Shown: positions 42,718-51,870, counted from the first letter of the stretch. The stretch is 64,000 nt of DNA from Ruminococcus sp. (GCA_017626015.1 JAGAJO010000007.1:1-64000); one strand, 5' to 3'. Made by a program: numbers and translations. The notes: generated by a model from the letters alone, not told the origin.

Positions 42718-44286
42718 TTACCGTATCATTACCATTACAGGCTGGGAAAAGCTGCCCAGAACAGCCTTGCCGCCTGAATAATAATAGCCTCTTACCTTGA
42801 CAAAACGCAGACAGGTCGAACCGACTCCGCCGCAGGTACAGCTAAGCTTATCCTTGACATCGGCAAGCTTTGTATAGCTTCCCTCAACACCAGTGTTTGA
42901 AATGAAGATCTCATAGCCGGAAACTCCGTTCAGCTTTGTCCAGCTGACAGTAATACTGCCGCTTTTCGGTGATGACGCCTTACATACTGTTTTTCCCGGA
43001 AGAGTTTTGCATACAAGCTGCCCGGTCATATCGCCGTAATAGGTTTTACCCTGAACGACCCGGTACGCCCGTACCTTATATTTGCATACAGTCGCACTTT
43101 TAAGTCCGTTATCTGTATAATACGTGACAGAGGTGTCGGAAATTTTATCCCATCTTGCCAGTGCGCTGTTGTAACGGTAGATCTCATATCCTCCAGCTCC
43201 CCTTGCGGCGTTCCAGTCCAGCTTGACGGATACGTCCGTTACTCTTTGCGTGCTTAAGGACGAAACATCTCCCGGTACAATAACAAAGCTTACTGTTTTT
43301 GAACCTGTATAGCAGCCTTTACCCTTTATGATAACAGACGCTCGTCCCACACCCTTGTTGTTTTCATAGGAAAGCGTGTAGTCGGTACCCTTTACAAGAG
43401 TTTTACCTCCAAACGTGACCTTTACCGACGGGGACTGAGCGCTGCCGTTGTATACCCTGTCAGGTATAGAACCCACGGACGCTCCGGAGATCGGCGCAGT
43501 GACCTTAACGGTGCAGTAAGCCGTTTTTCCTCCGCTGGTAGCTGCCATGATCTTTACGGTTCCGGCAGATTTACCGGTTATTTTTCCGTTAGAAACGGAT
43601 GCGATACTGCTGTCAGCGCTTTTCCAGGTTATACGTTCTCCCGCATCTGTTCCTGTAACAGCCGCAGTGATCGTTCTGGAGCTTCCCTTTGCAACCGTGA
43701 TTGAGGAAGCACTGAGCTTTATCTGCGAATTATTCACAAGCGACTGCGCCGTACCGTTTATGTAAAGTCTGTAATAGTAATGCGCACTTTTTATAAGCTT
43801 TCTGTTTACCACCGTGCAGACCGTGCTTTCGTCCTCCGACTTTCTGACAGTCCATTTATAATTCTGCTCTATGACAGTTACCTCGTTTTCGGAACAGTCC
43901 TTTACCACAGCGACATGACAATAGTCCTTATCCTGCATAATATCGCCTGCACGGGGAGTTTCTACCTCCCGAAGCTCGGCGTCCTTACCGTAAACATATA
44001 CGTCCGGCTTAGCGTCCTGAGTATTTATATTATAAACCGTCACACCGAATTTTTCCCTGTAAAACCGTGAAACATATTCTGCACAGCAATAATCGCCTGT
44101 ATCGGATTCATCAAGGATATATCTTGCATCGACCCCGTAAAAGGAGTCTACGACCTGTCCGTCATGGGTGACCTCAACGTTTTTTTCTGCGTAGGCGGCT
44201 GCGGCAGCGGTATCGGACAGACCAAAAAGGAATATAAATAAAACGAATACAGCAGACGCTGCAGATCTTAGCGCTTTGGCAGACAT
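42718..44286 (-). CDS. secreted CHAP-like amidase/peptidase with Ig-like and FN3 domains
   Basis: 522 residues. Signal peptide (SAASAVFVLFIFLFGLSDTAAAA), then a CHAP/NlpC-like domain (about 35-150) with candidate catalytic Cys in DYCCAEYVSRFY and His in DYCHVAVVKD, followed by VIEQNYKW. Next come a BIG2 Ig-like domain (IKLSASSITVAKGSSRTITA to TVKV), an MBG/YDG-like domain (VYNGSAQSPSVKVTFGGKTL) and two FN3 domains to the C-terminus. No sortase signal or dockerin. Probably cleaves peptidoglycan or acts at the cell surface. ATG 44286 follows AGGAGATATCCGTT and opens the signal peptide. Confidence 0.82.
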   Translation of the reverse strand: MSAKALRSAASAVFVLFIFLFGLSDTAAAAAYAEKNVEVTHDGQVVDSFYGVDARYILDESDTGDYCCAEYVSRFYREKFGVTVYNINTQDAKPDVYVYGKDAELREVETPRAGDIMQDKDYCHVAVVKDCSENEVTVIEQNYKWTVRKSEDESTVCTVVNRKLIKSAHYYYRLYINGTAQSLVNNSQIKLSASSITVAKGSSRTITAAVTGTDAGERITWKSADSSIASVSNGKITGKSAGTVKIMAATSGGKTAYCTVKVTAPISGASVGSIPDRVYNGSAQSPSVKVTFGGKTLVKGTDYTLSYENNKGVGRASVIIKGKGCYTGSKTVSFVIVPGDVSSLSTQRVTDVSVKLDWNAARGAGGYEIYRYNSALARWDKISDTSVTYYTDNGLKSATVCKYKVRAYRVVQGKTYYGDMTGQLVCKTLPGKTVCKASSPKSGSITVSWTKLNGVSGYEIFISNTGVEGSYTKLADVKDKLSCTCGGVGSTCLRFVKVRGYYYSGGKAVLGSFSQPVMVMIR

Positions 44287-44335
44287 AACGGATATCTCCT
44301 CTCTCATATAATTTGTTAAAACGGTTACTGAAATA

Positions 44336-44364
44336 AGGATATCACATTGGTTACAAAATGGCAA
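44336..44364 (-). promoter_or_regulatory. promoter of the CHAP/Ig/FN3 gene
   Basis: Minus strand TTGCCA (44364-44359) and TATCCT (44341-44336), 17-base spacer. The bases from 44365 to 44589 show no gene. Confidence 0.6.
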
Positions 44365-44589
44365 CAGAGTTTTTTATATTTCTACGTTTTGCACTAAACT
44401 ATTCTGCATTTTGCACAAAGAAAAAAATGTAATAAACGCCGCAGATACGCCATATATGCGGGAAAATCAAATACATTTGTTCTTTGGAAAAGGCTATAAA
44501 AGAAATATTACAAATTGTAACATTTGAGAATTGTTTTTTTACATATGCATACCGAATGACGTATTTTGACTAAATAATCGTAAAAATGG

Positions 44590-44618
44590 TTGAACTTGCG
44601 TAAATTTTGTGATATAAT
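44590..44618 (+). promoter_or_regulatory. promoter of the iorA-iorB-paaK operon
   Basis: TTGAAC (44590-44595) and TATAAT (44613-44618), 17-base spacer. The leader to iorA is about 145 bases and contains the repeat at 44624. Confidence 0.7.
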
Positions 44619-44623
44619 TAAGA

Positions 44624-44698
44624 AAATGCTGATTAACATATCTCTTTACCGAAGTCAAAAAAGATTCACCTGAATATGTTATCTGCAAGACATTGGAT
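44624..44698. repeat. short interspersed repeat, copy B
   Basis: AAATGCTGATTAACATATCT matches 14484 onward (AAATGCTGATTAATGTATCT) in 18 of 20 bases; the later TTATCTGCAAGACA matches TTATATTGCAGACA with gaps. Confidence 0.4.
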
Positions 44699-44769
44699 TT
44701 TTAAACATCGATTTGATCAGTACTTTCTTGATCAAGGCAATTATATTTGAAAGGAATCTACAGCTTGAT

Positions 44770-46557
44770 ATGAAAAAAGAATATGTTATGGGAAACAGCG
44801 CTATTGCTCTGGGCGCTTTGGCGGCAGGCGTAAATCTTGTTTCCGGCTATCCGGGAACTCCGTCGTCAGAAATAATCGAAACAGTAGCAAAATATAAAAA
44901 CGGCGATGTTCACCTTGAATGGTCGGTCAATGAAAAGGCTGCCCTGGAGGTCGCCGCAGGTGCGGCATATGCGGGAGCAAGAGCAATGGTCACCATGAAG
45001 CAGGTGGGACTGAACGTTGCCTCCGATCCGCTTATGTCGCTTGCTTATGTGGGAGTCAAGGGCGGGCTTGTGATCGTTGCCGCAGACGATCCGGGACCTA
45101 TCTCCTCTCAGACGGAGCAGGATACCAGAATGTTCGCAGAATTTGCAAGGATCCCGGTATTCGACCCGTCCTCGCCCGAGGAAGCCTACATAATGATCCG
45201 GGACGCTTTTGATTATTCGGAAAAATACCGCACTCCCGTCCTGTTCAGACCTACCACAAGAGTGTGCCATGCCTATGCTTCTATAGAACGTGAAGAAGAT
45301 CCTGTTCCTAAGAAGTACGAGGGCTTTATAAAGGATTCTAAAAAATGGGTCATCTTCCCCAGGCTATCCTTTATGAACCATGAAATGATAGAAAAAAGAA
45401 ATCCCATGATAGGCGACGATTTTTCCGGATATCATCTCAACACTGTGACCGGTTCGGGCAAAAAAGCGATTTTCGCTTCGGGTATAAGCTATGCATATGT
45501 AAAGGAATATTTGCAGGACAGGGACGATGTTATCCTGTGCAAAATATCCACACCGTATCCGTTTCCGGAAAAGCTTGCACTGTCGGTGCTTGAAAAAGCA
45601 GAGGAAGTCCTGTGCGCCGAGGAGCTGAGTCCCTACATAGAAACACAGCTCCAGCGACTTGCGGGAATACACCGTCTCCCGGTAAGGATCTTAGGAAAAA
45701 CCACCGGCAACGGCAGACTGTCGGGAGAAAATTCCGCCGACTGGGCAGCAGAAACCGTAGGAGAATTTCTCGGAGACGAACCGAAACCAAAGACCGATCT
45801 CTCGGATATGCCTCCCCTGCCGGTACGTCCGCCCGTACTTTGCGCAGGCTGTCCGCACAGGGCGTCGTTTTACGCTGTAAAAAAAGCAATGGCAGGAAGA
45901 AAAGCATATTTCTGCGGAGACATAGGCTGTTACACTCTTGGCAACGCTATGCCGCTTGATATGACCGATACCTGTCTTTGCATGGGAGCGGGCATCACCA
46001 TGGCGCAGGGATTCAATCACATGGATAAGGACGCCGTTTCCTTTGCATTTGTAGGAGATTCCACATTTTTTGCTTCGGGTATGACGGGTACGGTAAACGC
46101 GGTATATAACGAGGCGGACATGATCCTGTGCGTTCTGGACAATTCCACAACGGCAATGACGGGACATCAGCCTCACCCGGGTACCGGACGGAATATGATG
46201 GGAGATATAATAGAAAAGATCGATATAGTAAAAATATTAGAGGGGATCGGCGTAAAAAAGATAGTTACGGTAAATCCCTTCGACCTTGAAAGCGCAGTCG
46301 GAGCAGTCCGTGATTGCGCAGATATCCCGGGCGTAAAGGCTATAATCTTTAAAGCTCCCTGCATTGCCTTGACAAAGCCCACACAAAAAATGGAGATAAC
46401 CGACAGGTGCATAAAATGCAAAAAATGCATCAAGGAGATCGGCTGTCCCGCAATTACCGTTTCAGAGGGCAGGGTCGTTATCGACACAACTCTCTGTACC
46501 GGCTGCGGACTGTGCAGTAAGATTTGTCCCGTAAACGCTATCGGAGGTGAATGTTAA
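44770..46557 (+). CDS. iorA: indolepyruvate ferredoxin oxidoreductase, alpha subunit
   Basis: 595 residues, TPP- and Fe-S-dependent 2-oxoacid oxidoreductase for aryl pyruvates. N-terminal pyrimidine-binding part (MGNSAIALGALAAGVNLVSG; YPGTPSSEIIE), TPP part with GDIGCYTLG and GDSTFFASGM, DNSTTAMTGHQPHPGTG, and two C-terminal 4Fe-4S motifs CIKCKKCIKEIGCP and CTGCGLCSKICP. Works with iorB and ferredoxin; in anaerobes it can run in the direction of reductive carboxylation of arylacetyl-CoA. The start ATG 44770 lies 14 bases after AAAGGA; ATG 44788 is a possible alternative. Confidence 0.95.
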   Translation: MKKEYVMGNSAIALGALAAGVNLVSGYPGTPSSEIIETVAKYKNGDVHLEWSVNEKAALEVAAGAAYAGARAMVTMKQVGLNVASDPLMSLAYVGVKGGLVIVAADDPGPISSQTEQDTRMFAEFARIPVFDPSSPEEAYIMIRDAFDYSEKYRTPVLFRPTTRVCHAYASIEREEDPVPKKYEGFIKDSKKWVIFPRLSFMNHEMIEKRNPMIGDDFSGYHLNTVTGSGKKAIFASGISYAYVKEYLQDRDDVILCKISTPYPFPEKLALSVLEKAEEVLCAEELSPYIETQLQRLAGIHRLPVRILGKTTGNGRLSGENSADWAAETVGEFLGDEPKPKTDLSDMPPLPVRPPVLCAGCPHRASFYAVKKAMAGRKAYFCGDIGCYTLGNAMPLDMTDTCLCMGAGITMAQGFNHMDKDAVSFAFVGDSTFFASGMTGTVNAVYNEADMILCVLDNSTTAMTGHQPHPGTGRNMMGDIIEKIDIVKILEGIGVKKIVTVNPFDLESAVGAVRDCADIPGVKAIIFKAPCIALTKPTQKMEITDRCIKCKKCIKEIGCPAITVSEGRVVIDTTLCTGCGLCSKICPVNAIGGEC

Positions 46558-47165
46558 TGAGTAAAATTTCCAAGGATATACTTCTCTGCGGCGTAGGAGG
46601 ACAGGGAACGGTGCTTGCTTCAAAGCTTATAGCAGCGGCGGCTATGCTGGAAGGCAACACCGTCCACTCGGCTGAAACTATCGGAATGGCGCAGAGAGGC
46701 GGCTCTGTTACAAGCCATGTAAGGATAGGAGACAGGGCTTTTTCTCCGCTTATCCCCGGCGGATCGGCAGACCTTATGCTTGCATTTGAACCCGCCGAGG
46801 CTGTAAGAAATCTGGGCTATCTCAAACAGGACGGAGCAGTTATCGTAAACAGCGTTACAGTAAAGCCCGTAACGGAATCCCTAGCCGACACCGGATACGA
46901 CGGAAAAAAAGAGCTGGAGTATCTGAAAAAGAAATGCGGCTGCGTTATCGTAGTAGACGCTTCGGAGCTTTGCAGAGAATTCGGCTCCTCAAAATTCTTT
47001 AACACAGCCATTCTCGGCGTAGCGGTGGGTACAGGCAAAACGGGTCTTGACCGCAACAGCGTACTCAGCGAGATCGAAAACCGTGTGCCCGAAAGATTCC
47101 GTGAAGTCAACAAAAAAGCTTTCCTCAAAGGAGAAAGGATAGGAGAAGAATATGCAGTTAAATGA
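46557..47165 (+). CDS. iorB: indolepyruvate ferredoxin oxidoreductase, beta subunit
   Basis: About 202 residues, the gamma-type 2-oxoacid oxidoreductase domain: DILLCGVGGQGTVLASKLIA, then AETIGMAQRGGSVTSHVRIG. ATG 46557 overlaps the iorA stop by one base (TAATG) and follows GGAGGTGA; ATG 46551 is less well placed. It ends 14 bases inside paaK, so all three genes are coupled. Confidence 0.95.
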   Translation: MSKISKDILLCGVGGQGTVLASKLIAAAAMLEGNTVHSAETIGMAQRGGSVTSHVRIGDRAFSPLIPGGSADLMLAFEPAEAVRNLGYLKQDGAVIVNSVTVKPVTESLADTGYDGKKELEYLKKKCGCVIVVDASELCREFGSSKFFNTAILGVAVGTGKTGLDRNSVLSEIENRVPERFREVNKKAFLKGERIGEEYAVK

Positions 47166-48393
47166 AAAACAGCTGGAACAGGTAAATAAGCAGATAAAAC
47201 GTCTGATTGAGTCAGGCAGCTATTACGGACAAAAATACAAGCAGCTCGGCATAACCGGAGTAAGCTCTCAGGAGGATTTTGAAAAGCTTCCCTTTTCGGA
47301 AAAAAACGATCTGAGAAACGCTTACCCTCTGGGAATTATGGCGTGTGATGAAAGCGAGATCGTAAGGATACATTCCTCATCAGGCACGACAGGTACTCCT
47401 GTTATAATTCCCTATACAGCCAAGGACGTTGACGACTGGGCTACCATGTTCGCCAGATGCTACGAAACTGCGGGTATCACCAACAAGGACAGGATACAGA
47501 TCACTCCGGGCTACGGTCTGTGGACGGCGGGCATAGGCTTTCAGGCAGGCTGCGAAAAGCTGGGAGCAATGGCGATCCCTATGGGACCCGGTAACACCGA
47601 AAAGCAGCTTAAAATGATGATCGATCTCCAGACGACTGTTATCACCGCTACCTCCTCGTATGCACTGCTGCTGGCTGAGGAGATCCAGAAAAGAGGTCTC
47701 AGGGACAAGATCAACCTTAAAAAAGGTGTTTTCGGCTCGGAACGCTGGAGCGACAAAATGAGAAAGCGTATCCATGACGAGCTGGGAATAGAGCTTTACG
47801 ACATCTACGGACTTACGGAGATCTACGGTCCCGGCATCGGTATAAACTGCCAGTACGAAACGGGAATACACTACTGGGACGACTACATTTATATTGAGAT
47901 CGTTGACCCCGCAACAGGAAAACCCGTCCCGGACGGAGAAGAGGGTGAGATCGTTATCACGACACTGGTAAAGGAAGGCGCTCCCCTTCTGAGATTCAGG
48001 ACGCACGATCTTTCCAGAATAATCCCCGGCGAATGTCCCTGCGGCAGCAAATACCCGAGAATAGACATCATAAAGGGCAGAAGCGACGATATGTTCAAGG
48101 TGAGAGGCGTAAATATGTTCCCCAGCCAGGTCGAAGATATCCTTAAGCTTGTTGAGGGAGCTTCCAGCGAATACAGCATAACCATTGCCCACGATGACGA
48201 CAACAACAAAGACGTTATGCTCCTGACAGTGGAGGGTGACGGAAAATACGATTTCGATCTTATGGCTAAAAAGGTAATAGAGAATTTCAAGGCGCTTATC
48301 GGAATGACTCCTAAGGTCATCATAGTGCCTATCGGAACTCTCCCGAGAAGCGAAAAAAAGACCAAGCGTGTTACCGATTACAGAAACGTATAA
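47152..48393 (+). CDS. paaK: phenylacetate-CoA ligase (aryl acid-CoA ligase)
   Basis: 413 residues. AMP-binding motif SSSGTTGTPVIIPYT, then YGLTEIYGPGIG, the RTHDLSRIIPGECPCGSKYP segment and the hinge GRSDDMFKVRGVNMFPSQVE; C-terminal PaaK domain (TDYRNV end). It activates phenylacetate or indoleacetate to the CoA thioester with ATP. Operon with iorAB: the ligase gives arylacetyl-CoA and IOR can carboxylate it to arylpyruvate, or the reverse in aromatic amino acid breakdown. Start overlaps iorB by 14 bases with AAAGGAGAAAGGATAGG upstream. Confidence 0.93.
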   Translation: MQLNEKQLEQVNKQIKRLIESGSYYGQKYKQLGITGVSSQEDFEKLPFSEKNDLRNAYPLGIMACDESEIVRIHSSSGTTGTPVIIPYTAKDVDDWATMFARCYETAGITNKDRIQITPGYGLWTAGIGFQAGCEKLGAMAIPMGPGNTEKQLKMMIDLQTTVITATSSYALLLAEEIQKRGLRDKINLKKGVFGSERWSDKMRKRIHDELGIELYDIYGLTEIYGPGIGINCQYETGIHYWDDYIYIEIVDPATGKPVPDGEEGEIVITTLVKEGAPLLRFRTHDLSRIIPGECPCGSKYPRIDIIKGRSDDMFKVRGVNMFPSQVEDILKLVEGASSEYSITIAHDDDNNKDVMLLTVEGDGKYDFDLMAKKVIENFKALIGMTPKVIIVPIGTLPRSEKKTKRVTDYRNV

Positions 48394-48408
48394 AGTGCGT
48401 ACAAACAA

Positions 48409-48441
48409 AAAGCGGACGGCAGATCCAATGCCGTCCGCTTT
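48409..48441. terminator. bidirectional terminator between paaK and leuD
   Basis: AAAGCGGACGGCA (48409-48421) pairs perfectly with TGCCGTCCGCTTT (48429-48441); A/T tracts on both sides serve both strands. Confidence 0.9.
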
Positions 48442-48464
48442 AATATTACATTCATACCGTGCTG

Positions 48465-48950
48465 CTATTCATCCTTCAGGGAGTTGAGCAGACCGTTGGA
48501 ATTAATGATATTGATAAGAAACTCAGGAAAAGACTGTCCCTGATATTCCTCGTTCTTAGTCTTATTGGTGATAACGCCGCTGTCAAAATCTATTTCGACC
48601 TCGTCACCGTCTTCGATCTTTTCCGAAGCCTCAGCACACTCGATAATGGGCAGACCGATATTGATAGCGTTCCTGTAAAAAATTCTCGCAAAGGTCTTTG
48701 CTATAACGCACGATACCCCGCTTGCCTTGATCGCAGCAGGAGCGTGTTCTCTGGAAGATCCGCAGCCAAAATTAGACTTCGCCACAATAAGATCTCCCTT
48801 ACATACATTCTTTGCAAAATCTGCGTCTATGTCCTCCATGCAATGCTGCGCAAGCTCCTCCATATTGGCGGTATTGAGGTATCTTGCAGGGATAATAACG
48901 TCGGTATCTACGTTATCTCCGTATTTATGTACCCTTCCGCAAGCCTTCAT
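48465..48950 (-). CDS. leuD: 3-isopropylmalate dehydratase small subunit
   Basis: 161 residues of the short LeuD type: [29 protein letters not shown] and [15 protein letters not shown]. Forms the swivel domain of isopropylmalate isomerase with LeuC in leucine synthesis. It is 21 bases from an unrelated small gene that separates it from leuC. Confidence 0.95.
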   Translation of the reverse strand: MKACGRVHKYGDNVDTDVIIPARYLNTANMEELAQHCMEDIDADFAKNVCKGDLIVAKSNFGCGSSREHAPAAIKASGVSCVIAKTFARIFYRNAINIGLPIIECAEASEKIEDGDEVEIDFDSGVITNKTKNEEYQGQSFPEFLINIINSNGLLNSLKDE

Positions 48951-48971
48951 AATGAAAACTCCTTTCGTATT

Positions 48972-49358
48972 TTAACCTTTTTTATAATCCTTTGAACCAA
49001 AAACATTTTCTCCGGACGCCTGCCCGGACAGCTCTTTATAAACCTGTTCAAGATACGGCCCGTCCACTACGTCCTTGCTGCGGGTAAAAAACCAGCAAGC
49101 CTTGACCTTGTGAAACATTCCCTCCTTGACAAGCACATACACGGACCGATCCCCGAGCTTTGTGGTATAAAAATTGTTGAAGCCGGCCTTGTCTATAAGC
49201 ACCTGAGTTTTTTCCACTGTAAAAAAGTTTTTCTCATGCAGCTCTGCTATAAACTCGTCAGCCTTTTCTTCTTTTTGACTGTCGTTGAGAGAAGTACCGT
49301 ATTTTTTTGTTATAATGCTCAGAATGACGTCAAAAAGCACATCTTTAAGATAGTTCAT
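48972..49358 (-). CDS. unknown small protein between leuC and leuD
   Basis: 128 residues, no membrane helix or signal; MNYLKDVLFDVILSIITKKY at the start and a middle part (FTVEKTQVLIDKAGFNNFYT; LGDRSVYVLVKEG) that reads as alpha/beta. I do not recognise the family. ATG 49358 follows GGAG at eight bases; a longer frame to 49391 lacks a ribosome site. It sits 97 bases after leuC and 21 before leuD, so it is cotranscribed with them, but nothing shows a link to leucine synthesis. Confidence 0.7.
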   Translation of the reverse strand: MNYLKDVLFDVILSIITKKYGTSLNDSQKEEKADEFIAELHEKNFFTVEKTQVLIDKAGFNNFYTTKLGDRSVYVLVKEGMFHKVKACWFFTRSKDVVDGPYLEQVYKELSGQASGENVFGSKDYKKG

Positions 49359-49455
49359 ATTTACTCTCCATACAACAAATCTGTCCTGCACCGTATAAAC
49401 AACGATATCAAGACTAAAGAACTACCCCAACGTCATTATAATTTTTTATTTTTTG

Positions 49456-50718
49456 TTAAACAACATCCGCAGGCTGAGCTATTCTTCCTGCAACCGCCGA
49501 AGCAGCGGCAACATACGGAGAAGCCAGATAAACCTCAGACTCGGGATGTCCCATTCTTCCCACAAAATTCCTGTTTGTCGTAGCGACAGCCCTCTCGCCC
49601 GCCGCAAGGATACCCATATGTCCTCCCAGACACGGACCGCAGGTCGGCGTAGATACGGAGCAGCCTGCGTTAATAAAGATCTCCAGCAGACCTTCCTTCA
49701 TTGCCGTAAGGTAAATATTCTGTGTTGCGGGAATAACGATACACCTTACATGACCCGCAACCTTTTTACCCTTAAGTATCTCCGCTGCGCACCTCAGATC
49801 CTCTATACGTCCATTGGTGCATGAGCCTATGACCACCTGGTCTATCTTTATTTCGGGAATATCATCAAATGTCCTTGCATTCTCGGGAAGATGCGGAAAA
49901 GCAACCGTAGGTCTGATCTCGTCGAGATTTATTGTATACTCCTCATCATATTCCGCATCGGGATCAGCCTCGTATACGGTGTACTCTCTGTCCGTTCTGC
50001 CTTTAAGATACTCCTTTGTGACCTCGTCAACAGCAAAGATACCGTTCTTAGCTCCCGCCTCAATAGCCATATTTGCCATACAGAGCCTGTCCTCCATGGT
50101 GAGATTCTTAAGTCCCTCACCGGAAAATTCCATAGAGCGGTAAAGTGCGCCGTCAACTCCGATCATACCTATTATGTGAAGTATAACGTCCTTGGCTGCG
50201 CTGTATTTCGGAAGCTTGCCGACAATATTGAATTTTATCGCCGACGGGACCTTGAACCACGTTTTGCCCTTAGCCATGCCTGCGCACATATCAGTCGAGC
50301 CTATACCCGTGGAAAATGCACCAAGAGCGCCGTATGTACAGGTGTGGGAATCTGCACCGATAACGCAGTCTCCGGGAACTACAAGTCCTTTTTCCGGAAG
50401 GAGCGCATGCTCTATGCCCACATCGCCTACATCGTAGTAATGCTTGATATCATACTTAGACGCAAAATCCCTGCACTGCTTGCACTGAGCGGCAGCCTTG
50501 ATATCCTTGTTGGGCGTGAAATGGTCCATGACCATTGTGATCTTACTTTTGTCAAAAACCTCGCTGAAGCCCGACTTGTTGAACTCGTTGATAGCTACCG
50601 GAGTGGTAACGTCGTTGCCGAGGACCAGATCGAGATCTGCCATTATCAGCTGTCCCGCCTTTACTTCGTCAAGTCCTGCGTGAGCCGCAAGTATTTTCTG
50701 AGTCATTGTCATACCCAT
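49456..50718 (-). CDS. leuC: 3-isopropylmalate dehydratase large subunit
   Basis: 420 residues, the shorter LeuC type found in archaea and Clostridia. Cluster-binding Cys are in [12 protein letters not shown] and [46 protein letters not shown] and [17 protein letters not shown] are family marks. With LeuD it isomerises 2-isopropylmalate to 3-isopropylmalate through a 4Fe-4S cluster. Start ATG 50718 follows GGAGAGATAAATT. First gene of leuC-X-leuD. Confidence 0.95.
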   Translation of the reverse strand: MGMTMTQKILAAHAGLDEVKAGQLIMADLDLVLGNDVTTPVAINEFNKSGFSEVFDKSKITMVMDHFTPNKDIKAAAQCKQCRDFASKYDIKHYYDVGDVGIEHALLPEKGLVVPGDCVIGADSHTCTYGALGAFSTGIGSTDMCAGMAKGKTWFKVPSAIKFNIVGKLPKYSAAKDVILHIIGMIGVDGALYRSMEFSGEGLKNLTMEDRLCMANMAIEAGAKNGIFAVDEVTKEYLKGRTDREYTVYEADPDAEYDEEYTINLDEIRPTVAFPHLPENARTFDDIPEIKIDQVVIGSCTNGRIEDLRCAAEILKGKKVAGHVRCIVIPATQNIYLTAMKEGLLEIFINAGCSVSTPTCGPCLGGHMGILAAGERAVATTNRNFVGRMGHPESEVYLASPYVAAASAVAGRIAQPADVV

Positions 50719-50776
50719 AATTTATCTCTCCTCACTTACCGGGCGAAAAACTAAAAGATATCCGCCCTTTTTATAC

Positions 50777-50805
50777 ATTATAACCTTTTTGTTTAAAAAT
50801 GTAAA
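50777..50805 (-). promoter_or_regulatory. promoter of leuC-X-leuD
   Basis: Minus strand TTTACA (50805-50800) and TATAAT (50782-50777), 17-base spacer. Confidence 0.7.
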
Positions 50806-50930
50806 GGGGAAAATATTATATATATATGAATAATTTATTCACGCTGTTTTAAACTGCGCCGTTAATACATGGCAGTGCCGGAAAAGTGCAAATGATATGT
50901 AAAATTCACGGAACATTAATGCATAACCGC

Positions 50931-50959
50931 TTGCAAAAAGGAACAAAATAAGTTATAAT
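50931..50959 (+). promoter_or_regulatory. promoter of the FTR-like/thioredoxin operon
   Basis: TTGCAA (50931-50936) and TATAAT (50954-50959), 17-base spacer; a second TATAAT lies at 50965-50970. Confidence 0.7.
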
Positions 50960-50998
50960 TATGTTATAATTAAATTATGATGACACAGGAGGGCTGCT

Positions 50999-51202
50999 AT
51001 GAAAATACGTCTGAATGAGGATAAGGAGCTTGTGGCTCAGATAAAAGAGGGACTTAAGAAAAAAGGCGGATACTGCCCTTGCCGTCTTGAGAAAAAAGAG
51101 GAATATAGGTGTATGTGCGACGAGTTCAAGGCTCAGATCGCCGACCCGGAGTTCGAGGGCTACTGTCACTGTATGCTCTACTACAAAAGCTTAAAGGATT
51201 GA
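50999..51202 (+). CDS. ferredoxin:thioredoxin reductase catalytic-subunit-like small protein
   Basis: 67 residues with three C-x-C pairs: C26/C28 (YCPCRLEK), C38/C40 (RCMCDEF) and C56/C58 (GYCHCMLYYK). The FTR beta subunit has CPC, CPC and CHC motifs holding a 4Fe-4S cluster beside a redox disulfide. Spacings here (9 and 15 residues) differ from the plant and cyanobacterial 16 and 8, and the protein is about half as long. It is 12 bases upstream of thioredoxin, the FTR substrate. No variable alpha subunit is present. Start follows AGGAGGGCTGCT. Confidence 0.8.
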   Translation: MKIRLNEDKELVAQIKEGLKKKGGYCPCRLEKKEEYRCMCDEFKAQIADPEFEGYCHCMLYYKSLKD

Positions 51203-51214
51203 GAGGTTATTATT

Positions 51215-51523
51215 ATGTCAGTTATTACAGTTAACGAGGAAAATTTCCGTTCGGAGGTGCTGGGATCCTCCAGACCTGTACTTATAGACTTCTGGGCTTC
51301 GTGGTGCGGTCCGTGCAGAATGCTGTCACCGCTGGTCGATGAGGTGGCAGAGGAGCAGGACAAGGTAAAGGTGTGCAAGATAAACGTGGACGATAATCCC
51401 GCACTGGCACAGCAATTCGGCGTGTCAAGCATCCCCATGCTTGCGGTGGTCAAGGACGGCAAGGTCGTAAAAGCCTCAATAGGCGCCGTACCGAAGGTAA
51501 AAATACTGGAGCTTATAAAGTGA
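51215..51523 (+). CDS. trxA: thioredoxin
   Basis: 102 residues with the active site DFWASWCGPCRML, the cis-Pro in SSIPMLAVVKDGK and the usual beta-alpha-beta order. Reduces protein disulfides. It follows the FTR-like gene by 12 bases, so it probably receives electrons from ferredoxin through that protein; no NADPH thioredoxin reductase gene is nearby. Start after GAGAGGTTATTATT. Confidence 0.96.
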   Translation: MSVITVNEENFRSEVLGSSRPVLIDFWASWCGPCRMLSPLVDEVAEEQDKVKVCKINVDDNPALAQQFGVSSIPMLAVVKDGKVVKASIGAVPKVKILELIK

Positions 51524-51561
51524 TCGCTGCAAGTTAAGCAATTATAATATTCAAAAAACAT

Positions 51562-51613
51562 ATCGGAGATTTAAAAAAAACTCTAAGGAGAGATTTTCAA
51601 ATCTCCGATTTTT
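51562..51613 (+). terminator. terminator after trxA
   Basis: ATCGGAGATTT (51562-51572) pairs perfectly with AAATCTCCGAT (51599-51609), followed by TTTT. Confidence 0.8.
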
Positions 51614-51770
51614 ATGCATAACTTAAAGTCATTACTGAATTTCCAGCAAAAAATATGGTTTGTCTTATGAATTTTATCTTTACGATTCCTGCATATGCAT
51701 AAAATTTGTGTCCGATTTTAAAGATTATTTGCTGGAATGTTAAAAAATTAACTTTTGAAGGGCAAAACGC

Positions 51771-51798
51771 TTGACAAAGGTCAAAATTATGTTATAAT
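51771..51798 (+). promoter_or_regulatory. promoter of pckA
   Basis: TTGACA (51771-51776) and TATAAT (51793-51798), 16-base spacer. The 66-base leader holds no recognised element; 51614-51770 shows nothing else. Confidence 0.8.
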
Positions 51799-51870
51799 AA
51801 ATATAGTTGGCGTCCGCTCGGAGAAAGCAGTTCTTCAGATGCGGCGCAATATAATAAGGAGGAAAGACAA

